This document shows positions 57,138 to 64,000 of a DNA stretch of 64,000 nucleotides, one piece after another. Within the stretch, counting starts at the first letter, position 1, and every line of letters begins with the position of its first letter. Position numbers and translations under genes: made by a program. The DNA comes from Williamsia faeni. Its GTDB lineage: Bacteria; Actinomycetota; Actinomycetes; Mycobacteriales; Mycobacteriaceae. The notes under the pieces are model-generated. The model saw only the letters and a list, made by a program, of their open reading frames with translations, was not told where the DNA came from and ran no database searches. The stretch is taken from the NCBI GenBank assembly GCA_003202005.1, contig QJJF01000003.1, positions 62,001 to 126,000 on the forward strand, written 5' to 3'.

Positions 57138-58306
57138 CCGATCAGCAGAAACCAGCTCCGACCACCGACGAGCTGGATGCCATGGATCACGCGGAGCTGG
57201 TCAAGCTCGGCACGAACCTCGACGGCGTGGAGGTCATCCACCGTCGCGAGCGTTTCCCCGAGGCGGGCACCAAGGCTGAGAAGCGAGCCGAGCGCACCGT
57301 CACGTTCTGGTTCGCACTCGCCGGCGTTTCAGCCCTCGCCTGCTTGATCATCTTCCTGTTCAACCATTGGGAATTCGTGATGCCCGATGGTGACAACTAC
57401 TGGGCGTACATCCTCAACACCCCGCTCCTCGGCTTCACGTTCGGCCTGTCGATCCTCTCGATCGGTATCGGCGCCGTTCAGTTCACCAAGAAGTTCATCC
57501 CCGAGGAGATCTCGGTCCAGGATCGTCACGACGGCGGTTCCTCCGATGTCGACAAGCGGACCATCGCCGCAGAATTCGCCGATTCGCTGGACACCTCCAC
57601 CCTCCCCCGCCGCAAGGCCATCATGGGTGCCGGACTGTTCGGCCTGGGTGCCTTCGCGCTGACCGGTGTCGTCGCAATGCTGGGCGGCATGATCAAGAAC
57701 CCGTGGGCACTCGGGGACGACGCGCCGTTGTGGCACACCGGCTGGTCGCCGATCTACAACTCCCCCGAGGACCCCAACGAAACGGTCTTCCTGCGCCGCG
57801 ACACCGGAAACCCGATGTCCGTCGTTCTGGTCCGTCCCGAAGACATTGACGCCGGTGGCATGGAGACCGTGTTCCCGTGGCGCGTGTCCGACGGCACCGG
57901 CGAGACCGAAGAGTCTCGTCAGAAGCTGATCGAGGGCCTGCGTTACATCAGCAACCCGGTCATGTTGATCCGTCTCCGCCCGAACGATGCCGAGAAGGCG
58001 ATCAAGCGCAAGGGCCAGGAGAGTTTCAACTACGGCGACTACTTCGCGTTCACGAAGGTCTGCTCGCATCTCGGCTGCCCCACCTCGTTGTTCGAGCAGC
58101 AAACCAATCGTATTCTGTGCCCCTGCCACCAATCACAGTTCAACGCCCTCGAGTACGCCAAACCGATCTTCGGTCCCGCCGCTCGTGCCCTGGCGCAGCT
58201 GCCGATCACGGTCAACCAGCAGGGCTTCATGGTGGCTGCCGGCGACTTCATCGAGCCCGTCGGCCCGGCGTTCTGGGAACGCGGCAAGGGAGAGGATCGA
58301 CCATGA
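57134..58306 (+). CDS. qcrA: Rieske iron-sulfur subunit of the bc1 complex
   Basis: A 390-residue protein with three N-terminal membrane helices, typical of actinobacteria, and a C-terminal Rieske domain. The 2Fe-2S ligands are Cys310 and His312 in CSHLGC, and Cys329 and His332 in CPCH; Cys315 and Cys331 form the usual disulfide. A twin-arginine-like [20 protein letters not shown] precedes the last helix. Overlaps both qcrC and qcrB by four bases. Equivalent to Rv2195. Confidence 0.97.
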   Translation: MTDQQKPAPTTDELDAMDHAELVKLGTNLDGVEVIHRRERFPEAGTKAEKRAERTVTFWFALAGVSALACLIIFLFNHWEFVMPDGDNYWAYILNTPLLGFTFGLSILSIGIGAVQFTKKFIPEEISVQDRHDGGSSDVDKRTIAAEFADSLDTSTLPRRKAIMGAGLFGLGAFALTGVVAMLGGMIKNPWALGDDAPLWHTGWSPIYNSPEDPNETVFLRRDTGNPMSVVLVRPEDIDAGGMETVFPWRVSDGTGETEESRQKLIEGLRYISNPVMLIRLRPNDAEKAIKRKGQESFNYGDYFAFTKVCSHLGCPTSLFEQQTNRILCPCHQSQFNALEYAKPIFGPAARALAQLPITVNQQGFMVAAGDFIEPVGPAFWERGKGEDRP

Positions 58307-59919
58307 GCAAGATCGGACAGCAGGCCGAGGCAGCAGATGCCCGGTATCACATGGCGGCCGGAATTCGCCGCCAGATAAACAAGGTCTTCCCGACCCACTG
58401 GTCATTCCTGCTCGGTGAGATTGCGCTGTACAGCTTCATCATCCTGCTGATCTCCGGCGTGTACCTGACCTTCTTCTTCGATCCGTCGATGTCCGAGGTC
58501 ATCTACAACGGCGCCTACGAACCGCTCAATGGCGTCATGATGACCAAGGCGTACGCCACCACACTCAACATCTCGTTCGAGGTGCGCGGCGGACTCTTCG
58601 TCCGTCAGATCCACCACTGGGCAGCGTTGCTCTTCGCAGCGTCGATCATCATCCACATGGCCCGCATCTTCTTCACAGGCGCTTTCCGGCGTCCGCGTGA
58701 GGCCAACTGGATCATCGGCTGTCTCCTGCTGGTGCTGGCGATGTTCGAAGGCTTCTTCGGATACTCACTCCCCGACGACCTGCTCTCGGGCACCGGTGTT
58801 CGCGCCGCCATGTCGGGCATCGTCCTGGGTATTCCGGTCATCGGAACCTGGATCCACTGGACGCTCTTCGGTGGACAGTTCCCCGGCGACATCATCATCC
58901 CGCGCCTGTACGTGATGCACATCCTGTTGTTCCCGGGAATCATCTTGGCGCTCATCGGTGCTCACCTCGCGCTGGTCTGGTACCAGAAGCACACGCAGTT
59001 CCCTGGCCCCGGCCGCACCGAGACGAACGTTGTCGGTGTCCGGATCCTCCCGGTGTTCGCAGTCAAGTCGGGCGCGTTCTTCGCGGTCACCTTCGGCATC
59101 CTGGCAATCATCGCCGGTCTGTTCCAGATCAACCCGGTGTGGGTGCTCGGGCCGTACAACCCGGCTCACGTGTCTGCCGGTTCTCAGCCCGACATCTACA
59201 TGATGTGGACCGACGGTTTGGCGCGGCTCATGCCTGCCTGGGAGATCTACTTCGGGAACGCTTACACGATCCCGGCCATCTTCTGGGTCGTCGTGGTACT
59301 GACCATCGTCTTCGGACTCATGTTCACCTACCCCTTCATCGAGAAGAAGCTGACCGGCGATCACGCTCACCACAACCTGCTGCAGCGTCCGCGTGACACA
59401 CCTGTGCGCACCGCTGTCGGCGCGATGGCATTCGCGTTCTACATCATTCTCACGATCTCGTGCATGAACGACATCATCGCGTACAAGTTCGACATCTCGC
59501 TGAATGCAACCACGTGGATGGGTCGTATCGGCCTGATCATCGTCCCGCCGCTGGCGTACTACATCGCCTACCGCTGGGCTCTGGCACTGCAGCGCAGCGA
59601 CCGGGCAGTGCTCGAGCACGGCATCGAGACGGGCATCATCATGCGCCTGCCGCACGGTGAGTTCATCGAGCTGCATCAGCCGCTGGGACCTGTCGACAGC
59701 CACGGACATCCGGTTCCGTTGCCGTACGAGGGTGCTGCGCTTCCGAAGCGGATGAACAAGCTCGGCTCGGCGGGTTCGCCGGGTACCGGTTCACTGCTGG
59801 TCGCCGACCCCACCGAAGAGCAGACTCGGAACGTCGAGCTCGAGAAGAAGGCACATCACGACGAGAAGGACGCGCTGCGCGAGCTGCAAGCGCGCGAGGG
59901 AGATCCCTTCATCAGCTGA
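58303..59919 (+). CDS. qcrB: cytochrome b subunit of the bc1 complex
   Basis: A 538-residue membrane protein with the two b hemes and the quinol sites. Heme ligands are in [20 protein letters not shown] and in [20 protein letters not shown]. The family segments [13 protein letters not shown] and [13 protein letters not shown] are visible. The C-terminus has an extra soluble tail typical of actinobacteria. QcrB is the target of drugs such as telacebec in mycobacteria. A strong terminator follows 11 bases on. Equivalent to Rv2196. Confidence 0.97.
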   Translation: MSKIGQQAEAADARYHMAAGIRRQINKVFPTHWSFLLGEIALYSFIILLISGVYLTFFFDPSMSEVIYNGAYEPLNGVMMTKAYATTLNISFEVRGGLFVRQIHHWAALLFAASIIIHMARIFFTGAFRRPREANWIIGCLLLVLAMFEGFFGYSLPDDLLSGTGVRAAMSGIVLGIPVIGTWIHWTLFGGQFPGDIIIPRLYVMHILLFPGIILALIGAHLALVWYQKHTQFPGPGRTETNVVGVRILPVFAVKSGAFFAVTFGILAIIAGLFQINPVWVLGPYNPAHVSAGSQPDIYMMWTDGLARLMPAWEIYFGNAYTIPAIFWVVVVLTIVFGLMFTYPFIEKKLTGDHAHHNLLQRPRDTPVRTAVGAMAFAFYIILTISCMNDIIAYKFDISLNATTWMGRIGLIIVPPLAYYIAYRWALALQRSDRAVLEHGIETGIIMRLPHGEFIELHQPLGPVDSHGHPVPLPYEGAALPKRMNKLGSAGSPGTGSLLVADPTEEQTRNVELEKKAHHDEKDALRELQAREGDPFIS

Positions 59920-59930
59920 CACAGCCAATC

Positions 59931-59968
59931 AACAAGAGCCGGACCGCAATTGCGGTCCGGCTCTTGTT
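59931..59968 (+). terminator. terminator of the ctaE-qcrCAB operon
   Basis: A perfect 19-base inverted repeat, AACAAGAGCCGGACCGCAA with its complement and no unpaired spacer, followed by a short GTATGT stretch. It can also stop transcription arriving from the other strand. Confidence 0.85.
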
Positions 59969-60068
59969 GTATGTACCGATGATCGGCGACGCACTCCCCT
60001 CCCCCACCCGTTGTCCCCGCGTACGACCAGAGGCCCGCCGGCACGATCCCCGGTGTTGTCTCAGGGGG

Positions 60069-60620
60069 TCACCACAGTTCGCCGCAGCGCCAATCGCAGA
60101 TGAGTCGGCCTGATACCGGTGCAGCTGGTCCGTAGACGTGGACGCTGCCTTCCGGGGTGTCGATGAGGCCGGCCGGGGACATTGCCGACAGCCGACCGGC
60201 GAAGGGCGTCCAGCCGTGTGCGCGGTAGAGCCGCAGACCCGCCTCGCTGGCTCCCAGGACACCGAAGTCGTAGGCGCCGTCGATCACTGCCTCTACCGCG
60301 CTCATCACGCGGTCGCCGAGGCCCTGACGCTGACGCTCCGGATCGGTTGCGACCGCTTCGACGTATCCCACTCGGTACGCGCGGCCGTCATGAACGATCG
60401 AACGGGCAACCACCGCGGCATGCCCGATCACGACGTCACCGTCGGTGATGATCGCGTGTACTCCCCCGAGTGCGTGATCGAAGTCGGTGTCGGTGAAGTC
60501 GCCGTCGAACGCCCGGTCGAGGAGTTGCCTTATCGCCTTGCGACAGAAAGCACTCAGCTCCCAGGTGTGCCGCAGCTGGAGCTGCGGACCTGGGAGCTGA
60601 GTGTTGATGACAGTTGTCAG
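60069..60620 (-). CDS. aminoglycoside 2'-N-acetyltransferase family protein, AAC(2') type, non-canonical start
   Basis: A GNAT protein resembling mycobacterial AAC(2')-Ic. Shared stretches are AFDGDFTDTDFDHALGGVHA, RVGYVEAVATDPERQRQGLG, GAYDFGVLGASEAGLRLYR and the end ICDWRCGELW. AAC(2')-Ic may acetylate aminoglycosides or a native substrate. No ATG, GTG or TTG precedes the conserved part in this frame. The best start is a CTG at 60618-60620, in a CTGA overlap with the ctaF stop, giving 183 residues (AAC(2')-Ic has 181). An ATC four codons on is an alternative. The first codons overlap a strong hairpin. Confidence 0.75.
   Translation of the reverse strand: MTTVINTQLPGPQLQLRHTWELSAFCRKAIRQLLDRAFDGDFTDTDFDHALGGVHAIITDGDVVIGHAAVVARSIVHDGRAYRVGYVEAVATDPERQRQGLGDRVMSAVEAVIDGAYDFGVLGASEAGLRLYRAHGWTPFAGRLSAMSPAGLIDTPEGSVHVYGPAAPVSGRLICDWRCGELW
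60553..60601 (-). terminator. strong two-tier hairpin after ctaF
   Basis: CTCAGCTCCCAGGT pairs with ACCTGGGAGCTGAG (14 bases), and inside it CCGCAGCT pairs with AGCTGCGG. It begins 16 bases after the ctaF stop, so it may terminate the ctaC-ctaF message, although no T-run follows. The same bases encode the N-terminus of the AAC(2')-like protein. Confidence 0.5.
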
Positions 60621-61033
60621 TGCTTTTCGGGTCCGACGTGGTATTCGAGCACCAGTCCGGACACCGCGCCGATGATACAAACCGCGGCAAAACCGACGAG
60701 CCAGAATTGCGCGAACGCAAGTGCGATGGCGAACGTTGCGGCGCCGGCGGCGATCAGGATCGGCCACCAGCTACCGGCGCTGAAGAAACCCAGTTCGCCT
60801 GCGCCGTCGGAGACCTCGGCGTCTTCGTAGTCTTCCGGGCGGATGTCCACCCGGCGGGCCACGAAGCGGAAGTACGTGCCGATCAGCAACGTCAGACCAC
60901 CGGTCATGACGATGCCGACGACGCCCACCCATTCGACGTGCTTACTGGTCAGGCCGGTGGCCAACCCGTACGCGAAAGCCACCGAAAAAAAGAATCCGGT
61001 GAGGATCTCGAAGATCCGCGCTTCAATATGCAT
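60617..61033 (-). CDS. ctaF: cytochrome c oxidase subunit IV (actinobacterial)
   Basis: A 138-residue four-helix subunit found only in actinobacterial aa3 oxidases. Helix segments include IFEILTGFFFSVAFAYGLAT, WVGVVGIVMTGGLTLLIGTY and WPILIAAGAATFAIALAFAQ; between them is FVARRVDIRPEDYEDAE. It is 18 bases after ctaC on the same transcript. Equivalent to Rv2199c. The mmpS3 gene of M. tuberculosis is missing here. Confidence 0.95.
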   Translation of the reverse strand: MHIEARIFEILTGFFFSVAFAYGLATGLTSKHVEWVGVVGIVMTGGLTLLIGTYFRFVARRVDIRPEDYEDAEVSDGAGELGFFSAGSWWPILIAAGAATFAIALAFAQFWLVGFAAVCIIGAVSGLVLEYHVGPEKH

Positions 61034-61051
61034 CTCGTAGCTTCTCCGTGA

Positions 61052-62137
61052 CTAGTTCGACGCGGTCTGCGTGCCGCGCTTGGTGTCGAAGGGTTCGGTG
61101 GTGACCGCCAGCGGTTCCTGACCGATCGCTTCGAGTGCCTCGGCATTGGTCGCGTCGGGGTTGGCTTCGCGGAACTTGATGTATTCGTCGAACTTCGCCG
61201 GGCTCACCGCACGAACTTCGAAGTTCATCATCGAGTGGTAGGTGCCGCACATTTCTGCGCAGCGGCCCACAAACGCGCCCTCGCGGTCGATCCCACTGAC
61301 CTGGAAGCGGTTGTCCGAGTGGTTCTCCTTCGGGAACGGCATAACGTCCCGCTTGAAGAGGAACTCCGGAACCCAGAACGAGTGGACGACATCTGTCGCC
61401 GCGATCTCGAACTCGATACGACGATCGGTCGGGAGCACCAGTACCGGGATCACGTCGGACGTACCGAGAGTCTCGATCTCGTTGAAGTTCAGGTAGTCAC
61501 GAACGTCGTTTTCTTCCGACTGATCCGGAAGGTCATCATGGCCGCCGGATTCCCCGCCGGACTGCTCCGAGTCGCCAACCGGAATCTGTCGGTCGTACGG
61601 GTTGCCTCCGGTAATTGCGCCGTCGTAGAGCTGACCGTCCTCGAATTGGACGGTCCGGTAACCGAACTTCCAGTTCCACTGGAAGGCGGTCACGTCGACG
61701 ACAACTGCAGGATCGGACTCTTTGGCCTCGACCTTGTTCTGCACGATGATCGTGAAGTAGAAGAGGACCGCGATGATCACAAAAGGAATCGCGGTATAAG
61801 TCAGTTCCAATGGGACGTTATAAGCCGTCTGACGGGGGAACTCGTCTTGTCCTGCCTTACGGCGATGGAACGTAATGGTCCAGAACGTCAAGCCCCACAC
61901 CAAAATACCCATGGTGAGGGCCGCGATCACCGACCACGTCCACAGATGCCGCATATCTTCGGCCTCAGGCGTAATGCCTTCTGGCCAACCGAATCGCAAC
62001 GCTTCTTCAGCGCTGCAGCTCGACAGCATCAGTGCGCCAACGCCCAGGAACAAGGCTGCGCTTATCTGCTTGATTCGACGTCCGCGGTGCTGACGCTTGG
62101 TCGATGCCGGAGGTCGCCCACCGTGTGCCAATTTCAC
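61052..62137 (-). CDS. ctaC: cytochrome c oxidase subunit II
   Basis: A 361-residue lipoprotein with the CuA electron entry site. The lipobox Cys41 is in ALMLSSC. Two membrane helices (about 66-88 and 108-130) are followed by the cupredoxin domain. CuA ligands appear in DVVHSFWVPEF and in GRCAEMCGTYHSMM. A Gly/Asp/Ser-rich insert (GDSEQSGGESGGHDDLPDQS) lies in the middle, as in other actinobacteria. GTG start. Equivalent to Rv2200c. Confidence 0.96.
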   Translation of the reverse strand: MKLAHGGRPPASTKRQHRGRRIKQISAALFLGVGALMLSSCSAEEALRFGWPEGITPEAEDMRHLWTWSVIAALTMGILVWGLTFWTITFHRRKAGQDEFPRQTAYNVPLELTYTAIPFVIIAVLFYFTIIVQNKVEAKESDPAVVVDVTAFQWNWKFGYRTVQFEDGQLYDGAITGGNPYDRQIPVGDSEQSGGESGGHDDLPDQSEENDVRDYLNFNEIETLGTSDVIPVLVLPTDRRIEFEIAATDVVHSFWVPEFLFKRDVMPFPKENHSDNRFQVSGIDREGAFVGRCAEMCGTYHSMMNFEVRAVSPAKFDEYIKFREANPDATNAEALEAIGQEPLAVTTEPFDTKRGTQTASN

Positions 62138-62200
62138 GCCTTCCTACCCTGCCCTGACTGGAAACAGTCACAACGCTAACCACGACTGGTATCTCGTGTA

Positions 62201-62213
62201 CTACGCAGCGTAG
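62201..62213. promoter_or_regulatory. 13-base palindrome between ctaC and asnB
   Basis: CTACGC-A-GCGTAG is a perfect palindrome with one central base, in the 234-base divergent gap. It lies 64 bases upstream of ctaC and could be an operator. CATACT at 62320-62325 is a possible -10 for asnB. Confidence 0.3.
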
Positions 62214-62371
62214 ACCAACCCCCGCCAACATTCGTATCGGGGTTTGGGTTCGTGTCACCGGGTGTTGCCGGCCGACCACCCAACCTGGGCCGCACACGCG
62301 GCGGCACTCCTGATTGCGGCATACTCGGGCGTGTTCCGTACCCCGTCCCTGGACGAATTGAGGCAATTTTC

Positions 62372-64000
62372 GTGTGTGGTCTGTTAGGTCTGCTGTCTAG
62401 CGACGCATCGGCCGCCGAGTCCGCTGATCTGGTCGCTTCTGCGTTGCACTGCATGCGGCATCGGGGTCCTGACGAACCGGGCACGTGGCACGATTCCGAC
62501 CTGGTTTTCGGTTTCAACCGGCTCTCGATCATCGACATCGAGCATTCGCACCAACCTTTGCGCTGGGGCCCGCCGGAGAACCCGGATCGCTACGCACTCG
62601 TCTTCAACGGCGAGATCTACAACTACCTCGAGATCCGGGCACAGCTGGCCAAGGACGAGGGTGCCGAGTTCCGCACCGAGGGTGACGGCGAAGCGATCGT
62701 CGCGGCCTTCCATCACTGGGGTCCCGACTCGGTCACCCGCCTGCGCGGCATGTTCGCGTTCGCGATCTGGGACACCGAGGACAGGTCGCTGTTCCTGGCC
62801 CGGGATCCGTTCGGCATCAAGCCCCTGTTCATCGCAACAGGTTCGGGCGGCACCGTCTTCGGCAGCGAAAAGAAAAGCGTTCTCGAGCTGATCGACCGCA
62901 TCGGCGTCTCCGATTCACTCGACAGTCGCGCGATCCAGCACTACACCGTTCTGCAGTACGTCCCGGAACCCGAGACGCTGCACGCCGGTATCCGCCGCCT
63001 CGAGTCCGGCAGCTACGCCACCCTGCGGCCCGGCCGGCTTCCCAAGGTCTACCGCTACTTCACGCCGCAGTTCGCGGTACGTCCGTTCGTGGCCGGCGGC
63101 GAGCAGGCCCGCTACGACGAGATCGCAGAGGTGCTCTCCGACTCGGTCGCCAAGCACATGCGTGCCGATGTCACCGTCGGCTCGTTCCTCTCCGGCGGTA
63201 TCGACTCGACGGCGATCGCGGCACTGGCGATCCAGCACAACCCCGACCTGATCACCTTCACCACCGGATTCGAGCGTGACGGTTATTCGGAGGTCGATGT
63301 GGCGGCGGAGTCCGCCGCACTCATCGGCGCCAAGCACATTGTCAAGGTTGTCAGTCCGGCCGAGTTTGTCGCCGCGATCCCCGAAATTGTCTGGTACCTC
63401 GACGATCCGGTGGCCGACCCGTCACTGATCCCGCTGTACTTCATTGCCAAGGAAGCCCGCAAGCACGTGAAGGTCGTGCTGTCCGGCGAGGGCGCCGACG
63501 AACTGTTCGGTGGCTACACCATCTACAGGGAGCCGTTGTCGCTCAAGCCATTCGAACGACTTCCCCGGGGCCTGCGCACCGCCGCGGGCAAACTCTCGGA
63601 TCGGATCCCGGAAGGCAAACGCGGAAAGAGCCTCCTGCACCGCGGGTCCATGACACTCGAGGAGCGCTACTACGGCAACGCCCGCAGCTTCGACGATGCC
63701 CGACTTCGGGCGGTACTCAAGGACTTCCGTCCCGACTGGCTCCACACGGACGTGACGGCCCCGATCTATGCGACCTCACGCGGCTGGGATCCGGTTGCCA
63801 GGATGCAGCATCTGGATCTGTTCACCTGGTTGCGGGGCGACATCCTCGTCAAGGCCGACAAGATGACGATGGCCAACTCGCTCGAACTGCGGGTGCCGTT
63901 CCTCGACCCCGAAGTGATGCGGGTGGCCGAAGCACTGCCATTTGAGGAGAAGATCTCCCATGGCACAACCAAATACGCGCTCCGCAAGGCGCTGGAACAG
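62372..64000 (+). CDS. asnB: glutamine-hydrolysing asparagine synthetase, 3' end cut by window edge
   Basis: Makes asparagine (or, in some Mycobacteriales, amidates the diaminopimelate of the cell wall; the LtsA type) from glutamine and ATP. The visible 543 codons contain the N-terminal Ntn glutaminase with catalytic Cys2 right after the start (MCGLLGL), then HCMRHRGPDE and LVFNGEIYNY. The ATP-pyrophosphatase domain has SGGIDST at 274-280 and VVLSGEGADELFGGY. The GTG at 62372 has TGAGG upstream. Equivalent to Rv2201. Family length is about 640. Confidence 0.95.
   Translation, partial: MCGLLGLLSSDASAAESADLVASALHCMRHRGPDEPGTWHDSDLVFGFNRLSIIDIEHSHQPLRWGPPENPDRYALVFNGEIYNYLEIRAQLAKDEGAEFRTEGDGEAIVAAFHHWGPDSVTRLRGMFAFAIWDTEDRSLFLARDPFGIKPLFIATGSGGTVFGSEKKSVLELIDRIGVSDSLDSRAIQHYTVLQYVPEPETLHAGIRRLESGSYATLRPGRLPKVYRYFTPQFAVRPFVAGGEQARYDEIAEVLSDSVAKHMRADVTVGSFLSGGIDSTAIAALAIQHNPDLITFTTGFERDGYSEVDVAAESAALIGAKHIVKVVSPAEFVAAIPEIVWYLDDPVADPSLIPLYFIAKEARKHVKVVLSGEGADELFGGYTIYREPLSLKPFERLPRGLRTAAGKLSDRIPEGKRGKSLLHRGSMTLEERYYGNARSFDDARLRAVLKDFRPDWLHTDVTAPIYATSRGWDPVARMQHLDLFTWLRGDILVKADKMTMANSLELRVPFLDPEVMRVAEALPFEEKISHGTTKYALRKALEQ

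Noticed and set aside
59969-60068. Possible small gene between qcrB and the AAC(2')-like gene
   Set aside because: Only the operon terminator and about 100 bases without a credible start, stop and ribosome site were found.

Overview
This window is a GC-rich actinobacterial chromosome segment from the mycolic-acid group (order Mycobacteriales). Gordonia or a close relative is the best guess, but the genus is an inference. The evidence is long gene-order conservation with the Mycobacterium tuberculosis interval around Rv2144c-Rv2201, the presence of Wag31, PimB, MptA and LppM homologues, GTG and even CTG starts, and -10 boxes placed directly before start codons. No tRNA, rRNA, insertion sequence, phage gene or CRISPR array was recognised.

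Bases 1-23.1 kb (minus strand) hold ileS (3' end outside the window) with a T-box leader, followed upstream by an almost complete division and cell-wall (dcw) cluster. Reading in the direction of transcription, from high to low coordinates, it runs mraZ, rsmH, ftsL-like, ftsI, murE, a murF remnant, mraY, murD, ftsW, murG, murC, ftsQ, ftsZ, pgeF, yggS, sepF, yggT, wag31, a small membrane protein and ileS. Many of these genes overlap by 1-8 bases, so they are probably translated in a coupled way. The striking defect is murF: only a 159-residue C-terminal-domain protein sits between murE and mraY.

Bases 23.1-24.8 kb hold the mraZ control region (four MraZ-type repeats at exact 10-bp spacing), a terminator, a DUF3040 membrane protein and a HEPN-like protein. 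Bases 24.8-37.2 kb (mostly plus strand) interleave two sets of genes. One set is a carotenoid pathway: crtO, cruF, a CruG/HpnB-like glycosyltransferase, crtE, crtI and crtB. The other set belongs to the conserved mycobacterial backbone: a GNAT protein, lppM, metF and the mannosyltransferase mptA. A lipase-like hydrolase closes the operon. Together the carotenoid genes would suit a monocyclic keto-carotenoid glycoside, but no cyclase is present here.

Bases 37.2-50.9 kb hold the Rv2175c homologue and a PknL-type kinase with five PASTA domains, then aroG, an RNase AS-type nuclease, an acyltransferase, a ROK sugar kinase, an ArsA-like protein, two SRPBCC proteins, pimB, a membrane-anchored HExxH protein and two NlpC/P60 peptidoglycan hydrolases. 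The second hydrolase has a ydaO-type c-di-AMP riboswitch. Bases 51.2-64 kb hold a small CxxC protein, a DEDDh/GIY-YIG nuclease, a stand-alone Lrp ligand-binding domain, trpD, the respiratory genes ctaE-qcrC-qcrA-qcrB and ctaC-ctaF, an AAC(2')-like acetyltransferase and asnB (3' end outside the window).

Four themes recur. (1) At least eight genes have a TANNNT-type -10 box ending 6-7 bases before the start codon, which suggests leaderless mRNAs. (2) Two genes seem to start at CTG inside a CTGA overlap with the preceding stop codon. (3) Short tandem or duplicated repeats cluster at gene ends. (4) Respiration, envelope building, envelope signalling and pigment genes share one neighbourhood.
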